Assembly: GCA_007844125.1 (NCBI GenBank)
Contig: CM017565.1
Coordinates: 7,824,885-7,888,884, forward strand
Length of the DNA stretch: 64,000 nt
Source: Sinonovacula constricta
Lineage: Eukaryota > Mollusca > Bivalvia > Cardiida > Solecurtidae
Direction of reading: 5' to 3'
Positions 24,098 to 37,900 of this stretch are shown here, piece after piece (position 1 is the first letter of the stretch; the number at the start of each line of letters is the position of its first letter). The notes beneath the pieces are model-generated. The model searched no databases, had not been told where the DNA came from, and worked only from the letters and a program-made list of their open reading frames with translations. Position numbers and translations under genes: made by a program.

Positions 24098-24440
24098 CTG
24101 ATGTTTAAAGAAATCTATCAGCTTTGGAAACACTGTTTCCAAAGTCCTTTTACAACAGGTGACACGGCGCTGTCCTTCTTTATTGTTACATGTGAAGGTA
24201 TGAGACAGTCCATCTTCACCATCCCGAAGGAATATTGTCCGAAGAAGGGCTCGATTTAGACCAGATCCCGCCTCATTTTCTGCAGTAGGTGCCTTCAGCT
24301 CTTCGTTGTACAGGAGAACGACTCAATGTTCTTCAACTTTTCCTTATTAAAAAGCCACACGGCAGCTGGAGGATGAATTATTTGCAGCATTCAGTGTCGA
24401 TACAGCAGCCATGGACTCCACGTAACTTCTGGCACTGCGC
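24098..24440 (-). other. Open coding-like segment, unassigned, downstream of the MULE-like remnant
   Basis: One minus-strand frame reads LYNEELKAPTAENEAGSG, LNRALLRTIFLRDGEDGL and RRVTCCKRTLETVFPKLIDF and then stops near 24098. Its composition looks protein-like and it is GC-richer than its flanks. A second frame upstream (MERSARSYVESMAAV) could be another piece of the MULE-like gene. The relation of the two is not established and no family was recognised for the first. It contains a 10-bp inverted repeat (24122-24144). Confidence 0.35.
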
Positions 24441-24761
24441 TCCATCAGCTATAGTATGATGAATGGTTTTGAGAAATGTTATATGTAAAGAATGACTTAT
24501 TTGCCTGTACAAAAATGAAGTGATATGTTGTACACAGGGAAGAAAAATGCCCTTGTGTTTATAATACATCAAAATGGACACGTTAAAAAGTAAAAAAAAA
24601 ATGCAAATATGTGTTGTTAACATATAAAACAATAATAAAAACATGAAATGGTACTTTTTTGTATACCGAGAATCATTTTTTTAATAATCAATATGTAATA
24701 AGTGTTTGAAACCAATATTAATGATAAACACTATGAAAAAGTACCTATAAATTCTTGGGTT

Positions 24762-25515
24762 TGATCCTCCTGATATTCAGAGTCAACAGGAAATTACTGA
24801 CTTTATCTGGACCGCCGAGACTATCAATCATTGCAAAAAATAAAAGTTAATAGTTAATTACGGTATAAATTGTTTACAATAAGCGCACTTTGTTTCTACT
24901 TGTGTAACTATCATAAAGTTTTAAAATTATTAAATAATCATCAGAAATGTAACAAACTACAAATGTAATAAATAAAAGACTATTCTTCTAAAATTAATGT
25001 ACATTAAGTCGATGTTACTTTCATTTTTTATTTTATTGAATACGAAAAATGTTTATTTACCTGTTTTAAGCTTGTTTTTGACAGCAAATGAGGGGATGTC
25101 CTTAGATCCGTGGGGACGATGGATTTTCCCATAGGGAACTATGTTGATATGGGCACACTCAAAACATTTTACATACAAATATCCCCCAAGACCACGCTAT
25201 AACTTCCCAACTACACTGTCATACGTCAGCGGTACTGGCGCTAGGCGACATGTCGTGCAGGGTTGCAATGGCAGAAGAAGCACTTCTTATTCTGTGATTC
25301 TTCGTCCAGTTTTCCAACTGTCACGGCTGACATTTTTGCCGGTTAATGTTGTTTGGCAGCGGGCACTCCTTCGATAAACACTGTGGTAAATCACAAGCAT
25401 TTATCACACAGACATTGTGATTGATCAACACGTGTGTTTTGCTAATAGATCGTTTTTGTTTTGCTGAAGTGAATCGACCTAATCGACCGCGTTTGCCACG
25501 TCCGAAGGACGCCAT
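24762..25515 (-). pseudogene. Mutator-like (MULE) transposase-like gene remnant with an intron
   Basis: The minus strand begins at ATG 25515 with a basic N-terminus, MASFGRGKRGRLGRF. After a frameshift it reads YLYVKCFECAHINIVPYGKI and HRPHGSKDIPSFAVKNKLKTG, ending at a good splice donor (CAG|GTAAAT, 25060/25061). About 220 bp further, 24762-24842 reads AMIDSLGGPDKVSNFLLTLN, which would join in order. The CxxC, GK.H, N.K and 'NFL..LNI' pattern recalls the N-terminal part of metazoan Mutator-like transposases; this is recall and was not searched. Stops in RITE*EV and VGKL*RG and an imperfect acceptor make it a pseudogene. No DDE catalytic core was found in the window. Confidence 0.5.
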
Positions 25516-25819
25516 TTTGATAAACACCGGATATACTGGAAAAGTATCTACGATAAAACTTTAATAATATAATATCGCGTTAAAATATTTATTGCTGAAT
25601 ATAAGTAAAAAGAAATTGAGTTTTGGTTTACGGTGACAATTACAAGATTTGTTTCCTGTTAAAATATTTATCGTGTATGCATTTTTGTTAAGAGACTCTG
25701 TATCGGAAAATTTCGATCAAATCCGGTGATGAGCGAAGCTGACCGAAAGGTCGCGAAATAACACGAGCGTTCCGATTAATGATGTATGGCTTGCCTTAAG
25801 TTACTTGATGCTAGGACTT

Positions 25820-26380
25820 TGGGAATGTATACCTACACACATAATCGCCTCACAAGACTACATTTTGTTTCTTTTGGTTTGGGTGATTTTCATTTTCCAA
25901 TTTTTCAACTTTCATAAGACGATTTCTTTAGTCTTAGAAAAATATTCATATTCGTATTTTATGTCACTCTTTGCCTACTATACATCATTTGAACGGTTTC
26001 ATTTCAAGCCAATTCGTCCATTGACCATGTTTTGCCAAGGCATTTATCGCGTGTACATGTTGTATATATTTGAGATTGCAAATTGAATTCGTTGTTATAT
26101 TGTTCATTTAAAGTATGTTGTACTAATTTTTTTTTTCTAAAAAGGGATGGTTTGCGAGATCGGAATACTTATTGAGCCAAGGTAAATCATTCCTACCAAC
26201 CGTATCAAGAAGGTAACTTTCCACCCCAATGTGTGTTAAGTATTCTCGATGTGTTCGTCACCTTTTCATATACTTTTGTGTGAGCATTTGAAAAGTGTTT
26301 GTTAAAATGCTAATATCGTTTCAAATGTTCATAGGACCTTTAATAGTCTACTTATCTTATAGTCTTCAAAATTTTATTTT
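25820..26380 (+). mobile_element. Diverged LINE 3' UTR copy J
   Basis: The stretch 'actacattttgtttcttttg' resembles the matching part of copy B (~15000). A decayed core 'accgtatcaagaaggtaac' lies near 26198 and the tail 'tgttcataggaccttt' near 26326. This is an older, more diverged copy in the same order. Confidence 0.5.
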
Positions 26381-28487
26381 TTTCCTTTAGCTTCGCTGTT
26401 GTTTCCCTTTCGTCAATTTATCGCAGCAACACACTTGTAATCATCACAGTGATGTCCAGCTATCGGGGGGGGTGGGGGGGGGGGTGGGGTACTGAAGGTT
26501 TTATATTTCTATCGTCTTGGTTTCCAATGCGTGCAAGGCTATATAAATTATACAGGATGAATTTTATAATCTAAACCAACATTAAAGATAAACAGTAAAC
26601 ATGACAAAAAACCAAACGAATGTCGTCTTATGCATAGCTACTTATACAAACGATATAAATTTACATTAGCTATCCGCCGATGTTATCTTTTGTTCAGAAA
26701 TGTTGTGCCAATGCATTCAGTTGCATCTAACATGTTTATCACGTAGCCTACTGACAAGCTTGATGAAATAAAATTGTAACACAACATACAATCTTTTGTT
26801 TTATGTATGTCATGGAATTGTGATTAGAAAAAACAACAACTTAAGATGCATTGAATAAGCATGTTTATGCGGATCGCTATCATCACTTCCAGATATTGCT
26901 TATAATATGTTTCATGTTATCGTTACAACAGGCTGCTCTCTTAATGGTATATTTAGTATTTTGATATTTAAATAAACTTTATCATCTCATTCAAGCGACT
27001 GTCAATCTAAAGCAATGCATATTTTATATCATCAGAACGATAACTCTTTTAAAACAAGCATCGTGTTCAGTACGCATAACCCACCATACGTGGCGATATT
27101 TTAACATAATTCTCATGTCAAGGCCGAGAACCATACCATGCCGTAACTACAAACGCTTATCTTGAATGATAGGTAGTGCAACAGTACTAACCTGCATTCA
27201 CCACTACTAGCTTTATATTTTGGATTATTATTATCTTACTTGTTTAATTTATGTTTTAATTTTTAAGTGAGTCAAATTATTTTAAAAGTGTCCGGGTAAG
27301 ACAAAAAGCCAGAAGTATCAAAATTTATGTTTTGTCCTAATAGTAACAACAGTAATCTGTCCTACAGGTAACAATATAGCATTGTTTTCAAGACAGAGTG
27401 GGAGCAAGTTAAGTGAAAGAAAAATAGACGTGACTTGGTCAAGATAGGAGGTAAGATTTACCTTTAATAGCAAATGACAGAAGAATTGATGCAACGTGTC
27501 AGTTTGTGTCTGTGTATATCTGCATGAAAAGTGGCTCTTAATTATATTACCTGAAGCTAATCCCATAGTATTCATAACATGACCATCAAATAGGTGGATC
27601 ATAAAAGGAAGTAAATAATTAATAAATACATATTAAACATTTCTGCCACAGTAGTGCATAATTTAGATTTGTACAGTCTTTTGATACACAACTTATATTT
27701 TAACGCGTTTCGTTACATCAATTTTGTTCTCGTGTTTAGTAGTCAGTAAATAAATGAAACCTGCAATCTGCAATGGCGGTAAAATGGTGGTTTCATAAAG
27801 CTAGTGTAGTATGGCTTCTATTTACGCATAGCATTAAATAATGTCGCGTCACAAAAAATGTTTTCCTTAAATGTTTTATGTGAATCTTAAGTAAAAGCAA
27901 ACATACATCTTTTATCATATTGTCACTAAATGTCAATATAAATACCAGTAAGAATATGTGTTGTTGTTTTTGCAGAGTACTGGTTGTGCATATTTCAACA
28001 GAAGAAAAATATCAACGAAAATAGTAACATTGCTTAGGACCGATCTCTCATAGCTAAATAACATGACGTTAATATTTATATTTTTTGTTGAACTTTCGAT
28101 GTTTTCACTACCCTTGAGACTAATTTCAATACAATCCGAACTGTATACATATACATATACAGAAATGTGCCTGATCACAATCAGAAAGCAATCATAAATA
28201 AACTAGAAATGCTAAATCCCGACACGAAACAACGGATTCACCGTAAAATAAAATAAAAATCACTGTACATTTCTATATGCTTCTTACCATTTAACCAATA
28301 ATATCATGCACATAATGCATAAAGTTATATTCCAAAAGATAGCAAAGAATACAAAAGCAATGGAATATCTTTAGATTTCGTTTCTGGGTTTACAAACGTT
28401 TACACTTTACTATATGTAATTGTCAAACGAGATTCACTTAACTGTTTATGGTAATGCTGAAAAGCTTTTCTGCCACTTTCACTTTCT
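26381..28487. other. Non-coding stretch with a G-run
   Basis: Contains the G-run at 26465; otherwise AT-rich and unassigned. The 94-codon minus frame at 27318 has no recognisable domain. Confidence 0.5.
26465..26489. repeat. G-run with two T interruptions
   Basis: Three blocks of G (8, 12 and 4 residues) are separated by single T residues. The tract is capable of G-quadruplex formation. Confidence 0.9.
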
Positions 28488-28806
28488 TTACTTACACTAT
28501 ACCGTTGTCTCACTTGGACGGGATATGTTTATTTACACTGTTTGTTTGATAGAAAAACTTTCAGGAAGTGTGAGGTTGGACTGCTCCACAAACCAGATTT
28601 AAGCACCACAGTCGGTCCTTTTGCCAACTGACCGTTCCAAGGCGGTATCTGCTGTTTTTTTTCTTTTGGTGTGTTACGTCTCGTCTCTGTGTTTTGGTCG
28701 CTTTAACATTTACCCTGGTTGCCTTTGTCTAGAGGTAGTTTAAATTCAAAAAGCTTTGGTAATTCTTACAGGACCTTTTCTTATTTACCTATTGGGAATA
28801 TTATAG
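28488..28806 (+). mobile_element. LINE 3' UTR copy D, ending at a (TA)n tract
   Basis: This contains 'tttacactgtttgtttgata', 'ctccacaaaccag', the stem-loop at 28609-28630, the core 'gaccgttccaaggcggta' and the tail 'acaggaccttttcttattta'. It is followed within a few bases by 85 bp of (TA)n. Confidence 0.75.
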
Positions 28807-28809
28807 AGA

Positions 28810-28810
<1 letters not shown>

Positions 28811-28895
<85 letters not shown>
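28811..28895. repeat. (TA)n microsatellite at a LINE 3' end
   Basis: 85 bp of uninterrupted TA begin just after the tail of LINE copy D. Confidence 0.97.
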
Positions 28896-28898
<3 letters not shown>

Positions 28899-31800
28899 CA
28901 TTTGTTTCACACTAGCTGCGTTGATAATGTTAATTTTATATAAGCCAAATGTTAAATGTGTGTCTTTTCTAATAGAGTATGCAATTTTCTGTCTATATGA
29001 CTGCTATATTTTCAAGGTTTCTCTTACATTTCAACATATTCATACTTACTGTGTTTTGCCTTTCCATCAGTACAATGTGTAAAAGTTACAACTAATATAA
29101 ACTATATTGACTTAAGGAAAATCATATATTGGCGATGTAAATTAATAAACATCAATCCAGTACACTGAATGGAACACATTTCTTCTTGACAATTTCAAAC
29201 TAGATAGTAAAAACTTACTCGTGAATTATTACATTACATAAGACCATTTGCAATGCCAATCAAAACATGGGGAGGGGGTTATGACGGTTCTGTGGATTAA
29301 TCAATTATTCTAATGTCGCACAATGTTTGCGACAGTGATACCTGTTCCATTTAAAAATTATCAAAGATCATATAATCACCGTTTTTCAACGGTCACGTTT
29401 TCGTGAGAGACTAAATAAAATTGAAAAAACATTACCGACATTTAAGTAATTTAAATTTACATTCTAAGGAAAAAGTAACTTCTAACATTATGAACCGCAA
29501 TCCACAGTACAGCAACTACTATAAGACTTTAAAAGAATGCTAAATAATTTCTAGTATAAATACAATTGTGACGTTTGGCACAAACTTACTATTTTGGCCA
29601 CTGTTTGTCTAACTGTCTAACCTAGTTACAGCAAGGGCCGTCGCTTAAGATGGGCGAGGTAACAGCCCGCCAGTCCATTCACAATAGCTTAATGTATTAA
29701 ACTGACTAATACTGATATTATTCAGACTTAATGTGTTGCTTAAATCTTATTAACCAAATTTATCTTTCTTGATTTGTCTGGCATTAGGTATTTTGAGTTA
29801 CAACACGTTCACGTAAATTCTTCTTAACATTTTATCTGTCTGTAAGAGAGTCACTGTCTGCAGGGAGGCAATCGTCTGCTGAAATACCAACAACTGTGAC
29901 AAAACACCGTATCATTTTGTTAAAAAGCCATGTGTCGTCTATTTAGTTACTTAATTATACTTGTTAATACGTAACCTTGCAAACTTGAGATGAAATGTTG
30001 ACGTTTTCAACTGTTTTACTGTATACGGCGGAATCAGAATAAATGTTCCTAGATTTATACACGTACTACTACACGTGTTAGAATAACGTGCTCTGCCACA
30101 CATGTTTAATCGCAGATGTAAACATTTTCCTCAGTTACATATCATACGTTTCGTGGATATCAATTCTGTCCACATTGTCTCGTCTTGGCCAATGCATAAT
30201 TATTAATGAAAGGTAGTTCAAAAGTATGTTTTCTAAAAATCGTTAAAATGTCGAAAACAGATGAGCCCATTTTGATAATTCGTTGTTGTAAGTAATATGC
30301 TATTTATAGAGTCGTTTCAGACAATTGCGCCATGACAAGATTTAATGCAAGGTTGAATCCTTCAATTTAAATTGTAAGTTGTTTTCTTTGACGGAGGTGT
30401 GTGTCTGTGAGAATGGGATTGGGATTTGGAGGCATTTTTGTCGATACTGTGCAGAGACACGTTGCCTGTAAAGAGAACAGTTTCCTGGTCGTTTTGTTAA
30501 TAGTTTTTGACATTATAATGATCTCTTATCTCTCGTGATGTTCTAAATAGAGGTAACTTTTGTGTCATATATGCCATTTCTTCACATTAATTAGAAGTCT
30601 TCAGGTTGGCATCATTCCATTGGAGTAACTATTTACTTTTTACAGGATTAAAGTACATGTTGTGAAGGACATATTTTATTGTATGATGCAATATTGTTAA
30701 ATCTCCATTATAAGAATACCTTAATGGTAATTGTCGACAATGATCTATATATTGTGTTTTTGAGAAATGTAAGTTAAATCATATTTGCATCAGTCTATTC
30801 AAGCCTAAGTTGGTGTATAAGTGTAAAGGTTTACCTGCGGAAGCACGTCGAATCAATATTAATCTTCATAGAAAAATGCCTTGAAAATACAAAAATAAGT
30901 TATGCTTATGCTTAGAATTTGCTCTGCTAAATGAAGACTTAAAACATTCCACATAACATCCATATTTTCTTTCTCAGGAACTTATTTGTAATCAAATTCC
31001 TCTACAAAGAATAGATAACATGTACACATTGCTTCAGCTCTGCTTTATGTATCGATTAATTCTACCACCTACATGTATATAATATAGCCATTTCTTTTAT
31101 TATATAGTAGATAAACATGAATAAGGAGAAAATTCTGTTATATAGCGGATATTTACGAATAATATATACTAATATATATATATATACATATACTTCTTAC
31201 ACTAGATAGACGATGGTAAGACACACACTGGAGAAACGTAACAGAAAATAATTACTTGGTGTTTTCCGCTAATCGAACATTAATTTAAGTAATGATTAAC
31301 TTTCAAGCATGCTAAATAAAACACAGAGATCTTTGAATTTGTTAGTGCGTCTTCCGACAGTTCCGAAGCAAAACGTCATGTCTGAATATAAAGCTTTAGT
31401 TAGAAAGTACAAATCATTGTCCATGTTCAAACACGCATTTGTGCTAAAGTAGTTTGCATATTCTGACAGACGGCATCACTTTTCCTTTTCCGCAAATATG
31501 AACTAAAGTAATTATTTCAATTTCAAATGTGTGATGTATACATCACACAGAAACACGATACACACAAAATCATAAACTTACAGTGGTAAAAACCTGCAAT
31601 TTACAAAATGTTCTGCAATAATGTAAAAACGACTTTAGAATTGTAATTGAATTTGAAATTCATACTGGCTAGAAGACCATTGTTTGAGACTTTATCAAAA
31701 CGGTAGATAAATGCCATTTCTTTGAACAAGCACGTTTTAAAAGTGTGTCTTGTTTTATAGTTGCTTTGCAGTTCCAATTTAAAATGGTCATGCGTCTGTG

Positions 31801-34372
31801 TGAGCCTCACAACTTATAATTTAATTTTATTTGAACAAATCAATAACCGTTAATATTTGTACGTAGTGTTATATATCTAAGAAAGAGTTTTTAAATTAAA
31901 TGCTAATATGCCTTTTAATTTGAAACTTGGTATTCAGGACTATGTTAACTTCTGTTATATATTTTGGATATCAAAGTAGTAATATTCCTGGCGTTTATAC
32001 GGTTACCCAGGCAGATTTCACGTGCTAAGGGATGCACAATGTCATTTGTTAGACTGATCTCCTGTTTACTTCTAATTACTTAATCCGCTAACCATATTGA
32101 TTATGTCGTTTGATCATAAGCAAATAGTACCAAATTAATGTTACCATGATGACTACTGCTGTTTATGCTTCTATTTTGTCAAATCTATTTTATATAATTT
32201 TCACTTCTAAAAAAAGTCGAAAGATGAAAACTTCTTTCAATATTTTGTGATATTACCCGATCTCGACTTGCTACTTAGATACTTATTAATAGTCAACAAT
32301 ATAAGAACTTCTAAAACTTCTTAGAAAATCATGTATAAATTCATATAAATTTGTATAAATTTAAATTTAAATTAAAATTTGAAATGCAATGGGCAATGCT
32401 ATAACATTCATGTATATGCGCTATCTTTACCAAAAGTGTATATCATAGCATGAGACACAAACACAAAATCATGCTTTTAGAATGTTTTCGAATTTATGGC
32501 CCTGGACGTTTTTTAGACGAAAGGAGATAAATCGTGTAGATCTTAGGTACACGTCTTTTGTGTGAAAAGACTTGCATTGAGTCATGCCATTTGTTCTAAT
32601 CATGAATCGTTTAATAACATAGAATTACTTTAAACAAGATTACATATTCTATACATCATCGTTGAGACGTAACGAGAGTTCCCAAAGTGTGCAGAAGTGT
32701 GTACAAATAGATAAAACAAACATAAAGCAATATTTAGCTTCAGCTTACGCGCATGCTTTGTAGAGGGTGTGATTCCTTAGGACATATTTTATAATGCAAC
32801 ATAATATAGCCATATTTAACGTATTGGTCAGAGTTAAGGCATACACTATAGCCTATTTTTATAGTAATGGTTTCACATAACATTATGTCAGGCTTACTCA
32901 AATAAGAAATTAGCGGAATTGACTAGTCTGTATAAAGAACAAGATATCGGGTAGAAATGTACTTAATGACGAGACCAGCAATGCCATGAGGGTAAATGAC
33001 AAAAAAAATCTCATCTTGATATTTAATTCAACATTTTAGTTTAGTTACCATGGACGCTATTTATGACAACATCCCAAAATGGCTCTTTAATTTTATATTG
33101 TGCACTTCGCCTTTTTATTTACAAGTATGTTTTGGCTAATCCTATCATAACTAATCACGTAATAAGCCGTTCCGTGTCTTGCAAACGATATTTTAGAGCA
33201 TTTACATGTTGTCGTAACATTTGATTTTCAATGTTAATCACAATATAAAAATCAGTTCCAAAACAACTTTCTGTTAAGTGACATGGTTTCGTAAATAGTT
33301 AACCGAAAAAGCCACACATTAAAAGTCCACAACACCTGGTATTTTCATAAAGCCATCATAAAAAATGGTTACAGGGCAAGGACCATTCGGTGTACTCAAA
33401 ATGTTTAAAACCTCGGAAATTCAGATCTTTTGATTGTAATGAAGACTATAAAGAATGTAAAAGTATTCATTTGTTTTAATTGATATAACTTTTAAAGCTA
33501 CATAAACGGGAAAATATTAAAAGGTTCATGACGCAGAAATACTGTTTGATGTCCAAAATACATTTTGAGTCCTTAATTTATTCTTCGTTTAAAACATTGT
33601 TTCAAAATAAATTGAATCTTATATGATTATTGCATATTACTTAAAATCAGCATGATAGAAAAAAAAACATTTACAATTCTAAACAATTACGAAATGTACA
33701 ACTGGAGTACATGACAAACGTTATGCATAGAAGGGCAAAACCAGTTATCGAAATCACCATCAGCACCTGATAGCTGGACGAAAGGTCAAACACTGGTAAA
33801 TTATATAACACCTTTACACATACATCACAAAAGCATAAACAATAAACGAACGCAATTACAAAATGGACCTGACGTTAAAGATACAAGTTTTAACGACACA
33901 GTAACGTTTGTTAATTTGTCCTTATAATGTTAACATATACAAAATGTTTTTCATAAACGCATGGCAGCAAACCATGTTCCCGTATACAACGTTAAATGTT
34001 ATGATTCAATTTAAACAAAATCCGCCTTTAGACAGACTGTGTTGATGGAAAATATTAGTTCTCCACTTGGCAGTGATTATTTACCGACTGCTATTCCATT
34101 TTCCCACTAGTCTATCTTGTTAACTAAAACATGGATGTTCATAAGTTCAGTTCCTTTACACCATCGATGTGCAATAAACGAGTGCGAGTAAAGAATGAAT
34201 CCCACATAGCGTAAAATGCTCATGTCTATTTTAAATGGAGTCGATGTCACATATGAGACTGCTCTCGGGTTGCTGTGATGCATTTATGTAAAAAATATAC
34301 GCAATCTCGGTGTTGTTGAGGATTGTATGATCTCACATACATGTATATTGGATAACCTCTCATTTGACTGAA
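28896..34372. other. 5.5-kb non-coding stretch, nothing recognised
   Basis: No open frame with coding character, no LINE/SINE piece and no tandem array apart from a few short AT repeats (for example about 31165-31190). Confidence 0.5.
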
Positions 34373-34430
34373 CTTCAGTACCCCAGTCGTCCTATTTACC
34401 GACTGACCACCCAAGACGGAATGTGCATAT
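34373..34430 (+). mobile_element. Short diverged LINE core fragment
   Basis: 'ccccagtcgtcctatttacc' followed by 'gactgaccacccaagacgga' is a mutated copy of the stem-loop and core. It lies 215 bp upstream of the well-preserved copy at 34588. Confidence 0.5.
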
Positions 34431-34587
34431 TTTCTTATAAATTTTATAACAACATTAATCCAGATCTTCATAATCATTTGAATAGTATTAAACTTAATAT
34501 ATTACATATCAGTGCACCCAGCGTTAACCTTTCATTGTCTTGTACATTGTTCACGCTAACCTTAAGTTTGCATAAAGTGCATAATAT

Positions 34588-34935
34588 AATGTATGTACAT
34601 ATGTTCGTTGTATATGTTTTAACTCCCGATGCAGGTGCTTACTGTTAGTTGTTTCACTTTGACGGGATATTTTATTTACACTGTTTGATTGAAAAACTTT
34701 CAGGAAGTGCAAGGTTGGAGCGCTCCACAAACCAGGTTTAAGTACCCCAGTCGGCCTTTTTGCCGACTGACCGTTCCAAGGCGGTAACTAATGTTTATTT
34801 CTTTTTGTGTGTTATGTCTCTTCTCTTTGTTGTTGTCACATTTACATTTACCTTGTTTGCCTTTGTCTACAGGTAAAAAAATATTAAATATGTGTGGAAA
34901 TTTTGATAGGGCCTTTTCTTATTTACCTTTTTTCA
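34588..34935 (+). mobile_element. LINE 3' UTR copy E
   Basis: This is close to copy A across its length: 'actcccgatgcaggtgctta', 'gagcgctccacaaaccagg', a perfect 8-bp stem-loop at 34748-34769, the core, and the tail 'gggccttttcttatttacc'. Confidence 0.75.
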
Positions 34936-37900
34936 TTAACAAAACTGACGCTAGCATATGATGATTGCTTTATCTATGTTTAGACATGTTAGCCATTTAG
35001 AATCTAAGACCTCCAAACAATCAGTAGGAAAGGCAGTTTGATTGAACCCTTTGTCTTGGACATTTCTTTATGTACTAAATGCTAAAAATATTTATAAAAC
35101 ATGTTTTGTTTCGAGTTTTATCTCAACGCAAACCAACATTCTGTTTTATTTTTGGGTGTCTTCTCATATAACAAAATGTCAAATCAGCAAAACAACCAGT
35201 CCTTGTATGCAAAACATGTTCTGTACGAAACATAAAACAAGAAACCAGATGAGAAAGCTATAAATTAACAAGATTGTGGTAGCACGATAGGCTTTAAATT
35301 TTCTACGACTTTTTTCTGAATTTTTGTAAAGCCTGACTTTTGAAATAATTAACATTTTCTAGAAAGTGAACGTATTTATTACTTTTTGAAGAGAAAATTT
35401 AACTTAAACAATTGGTTCATTAGGATAAATAACTTTTTGGGTCAAATGTTTTATTGCCAGACCATTTATGTACACACGGCATTGAATTTAAAAACGGTCC
35501 ATATTTCAGAACTTAAAGAAATACCTAATAATAATCATATTTAAAAGTGTGAACGTAAGTTCTTTGTCACAAATCATTGTGGCACTTTCTATTCTTTAGT
35601 GTCTTTGCATTAACAATCTGTCGAATGTAAAGAAAGTTGACATTTCAAATTGACGTTAAGACAGTGTATCCATTCTAGAGCATACAGATCCCTTAAATAA
35701 AAGATGAGATTCTGAATAGTAGCTTTATATTTGAAAGGCTACTATCAGACATCCAGTTCAAAAACATTTCAAACATAAAAGATATCTACGAAAGCCTTTC
35801 AACAAATAATAAATTAATTCAGTACCACATCTTACAAGTCAGTTTAAGATGAAAATGTAAACACGTTACAATCTTGATTTGACGGCCAAACTTCCATATT
35901 TTCAATGAAGCCAGTTGGCTTTTACAGCTAAAGCTGGCATTATGTCATGAAGTTGTTATTTCTTGTTTAAAGTGTATTGATATGCTTTTATTGGTCATAC
36001 TATTAAAATACTTGTTAAAAGCTATTTGACCGAACTAAATGGATTCCTATGTGCAACTGTGTAAGTATAAAATACCAATTGTACGGGAAAATGTCGACTT
36101 TGGAAACAAAACCAGACACAACATACTGTCCTACGAAGCTCAGTATTATTGTCAAAAATGGTATAGCATGCGCCATGTACCATGAAAACTGTTTCAAGTC
36201 GGCCTTTTTGTATGTTTTCTCTTTTAAAAGACAGCGAATAAAATGCAATACTATCTGTAAAGCCATTATTTTTTTTTATTTTGAAATAATTATATCAAAG
36301 TTATATTTTATTCAACTAAGTGTAATTGCCTCATCACATATGTTTTATCTGAACTTATCACCGTCCTTCGTGAGGACACATTCTTATGTAATCAAATTAC
36401 ATAAAATAACACCAGGTTTCTCTTTTTAACGTATAGATAACGCACCATTTTCCCAACCGTATTTGCATTAAAATGGAACTGCATAAATTGTTGCAAATGC
36501 TGGGAATATTGCAATACCTTGACATGTCTAACAGCTTTTGCAGTAGAAAAATTAAATCGAAAAAGAGTGTATTTATTTGAAGAAGTTAATAAACATAAAA
36601 AAAGAGTAATTATTGTAAATACCGGAATTGACCTTGTAGTAAAGAACGAGTTAAAATGTTGTAAAGATTTATTCAGAAGCATCTGAAATGGTTAAATTTG
36701 ACAGACATTTTATACAAAACCTGTTCTAATCAACTTACAAATTACTTTACGAAAGTATGGACTAGGTCCGATTGTCAACCACTCTTGCAACAATAAAACT
36801 TTAATCACGATTAGGACTATCATACGACTGTTGATGAATCGGGGCCAATCGATAGACATGTAGAGGAACAGGACGTGAGACCCAAGGGTATTAAACCCAG
36901 GCAGCGACAAAACAAATTCTATCAAGTAACGCTTACGTAGAACCGAAAACAATATTTGTTCAACGTCCGATCTATCAATAATCTTGTTTATGTGTTAGGT
37001 TGCTTATATAAAATCGAATGAATAGTATTCCATCAATGCATGATTTATGGCCTGATAAACAAGTATATTTACATTATTATTTCAAATGTTCTTACAGTTT
37101 GACTACCTTCTTTCTTTAATCTTGATGTTGGTGTATGTTTCTGGTATCCATTTGTGGTCCTTGGTTAGGTTGCATATATGTATAGCATGGCTGCTGAACG
37201 GTTCCTACCACAGTAGGCACTTGAAACACAGTTATTAAGCTTAGTAGTATGCTGTTTTATTAAAATGCAGAAGGGCCGGTATTTGCATCATCAACGTGCC
37301 AAATTAGATTTAATGAGAGTTCTTGTCGCTTGAGTTACCTGAAATGTGTTTATCATCGTTAATAACTCCGTGAAACCAGTAATGCAGTACTGGATATCCT
37401 CATGAAATAAATAGGAAAGACCTGCAATGTGTCTGCTTTTAGAAATAACCTTTATACATTTCATCCAGTTTTAACCATCCAGCTAATGTCTGTAATCCCA
37501 TCAATATTTTGTCAACTTAAGCTTTTATCTGGATCATCCCATCGAAAGAATTAATATCCGTTATGTCCTTTTGTCAAAAGTTATATTACTCCTTTAAAAA
37601 CAAATGCTCTCTCTTTCAATGACTCCTGGTATTTAATAGCATAAAGTAGCATATGAGAGCAAAGACCTTCTGCTGCAAGTTGATGACCCAATTCTGTTTT
37701 AGCTGATAGGGAAATTAATCTTGTTATAATTATCTGTGCGTTTTGATGGCGTTGGTTTTGTTTCACATATGTAAGTAGGTAACCTAAGGCCATTGGACTA
37801 TATACCTACTTTTAATGTTCTTGACGTTGTAAACATACTTTTTTATATTCCCTTTGGAATGCTGCTTTTGTAGTTTTAGTTCATGAGATAAATCCGTATG

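Noticed and set aside
36049..36429. 126-codon plus-strand frame, the longest unexplained one
   Set aside because: It overlaps an 83-codon frame on the other strand, has no recognisable motif, and lies in AT-rich DNA with no splice or polyA context that stands out.
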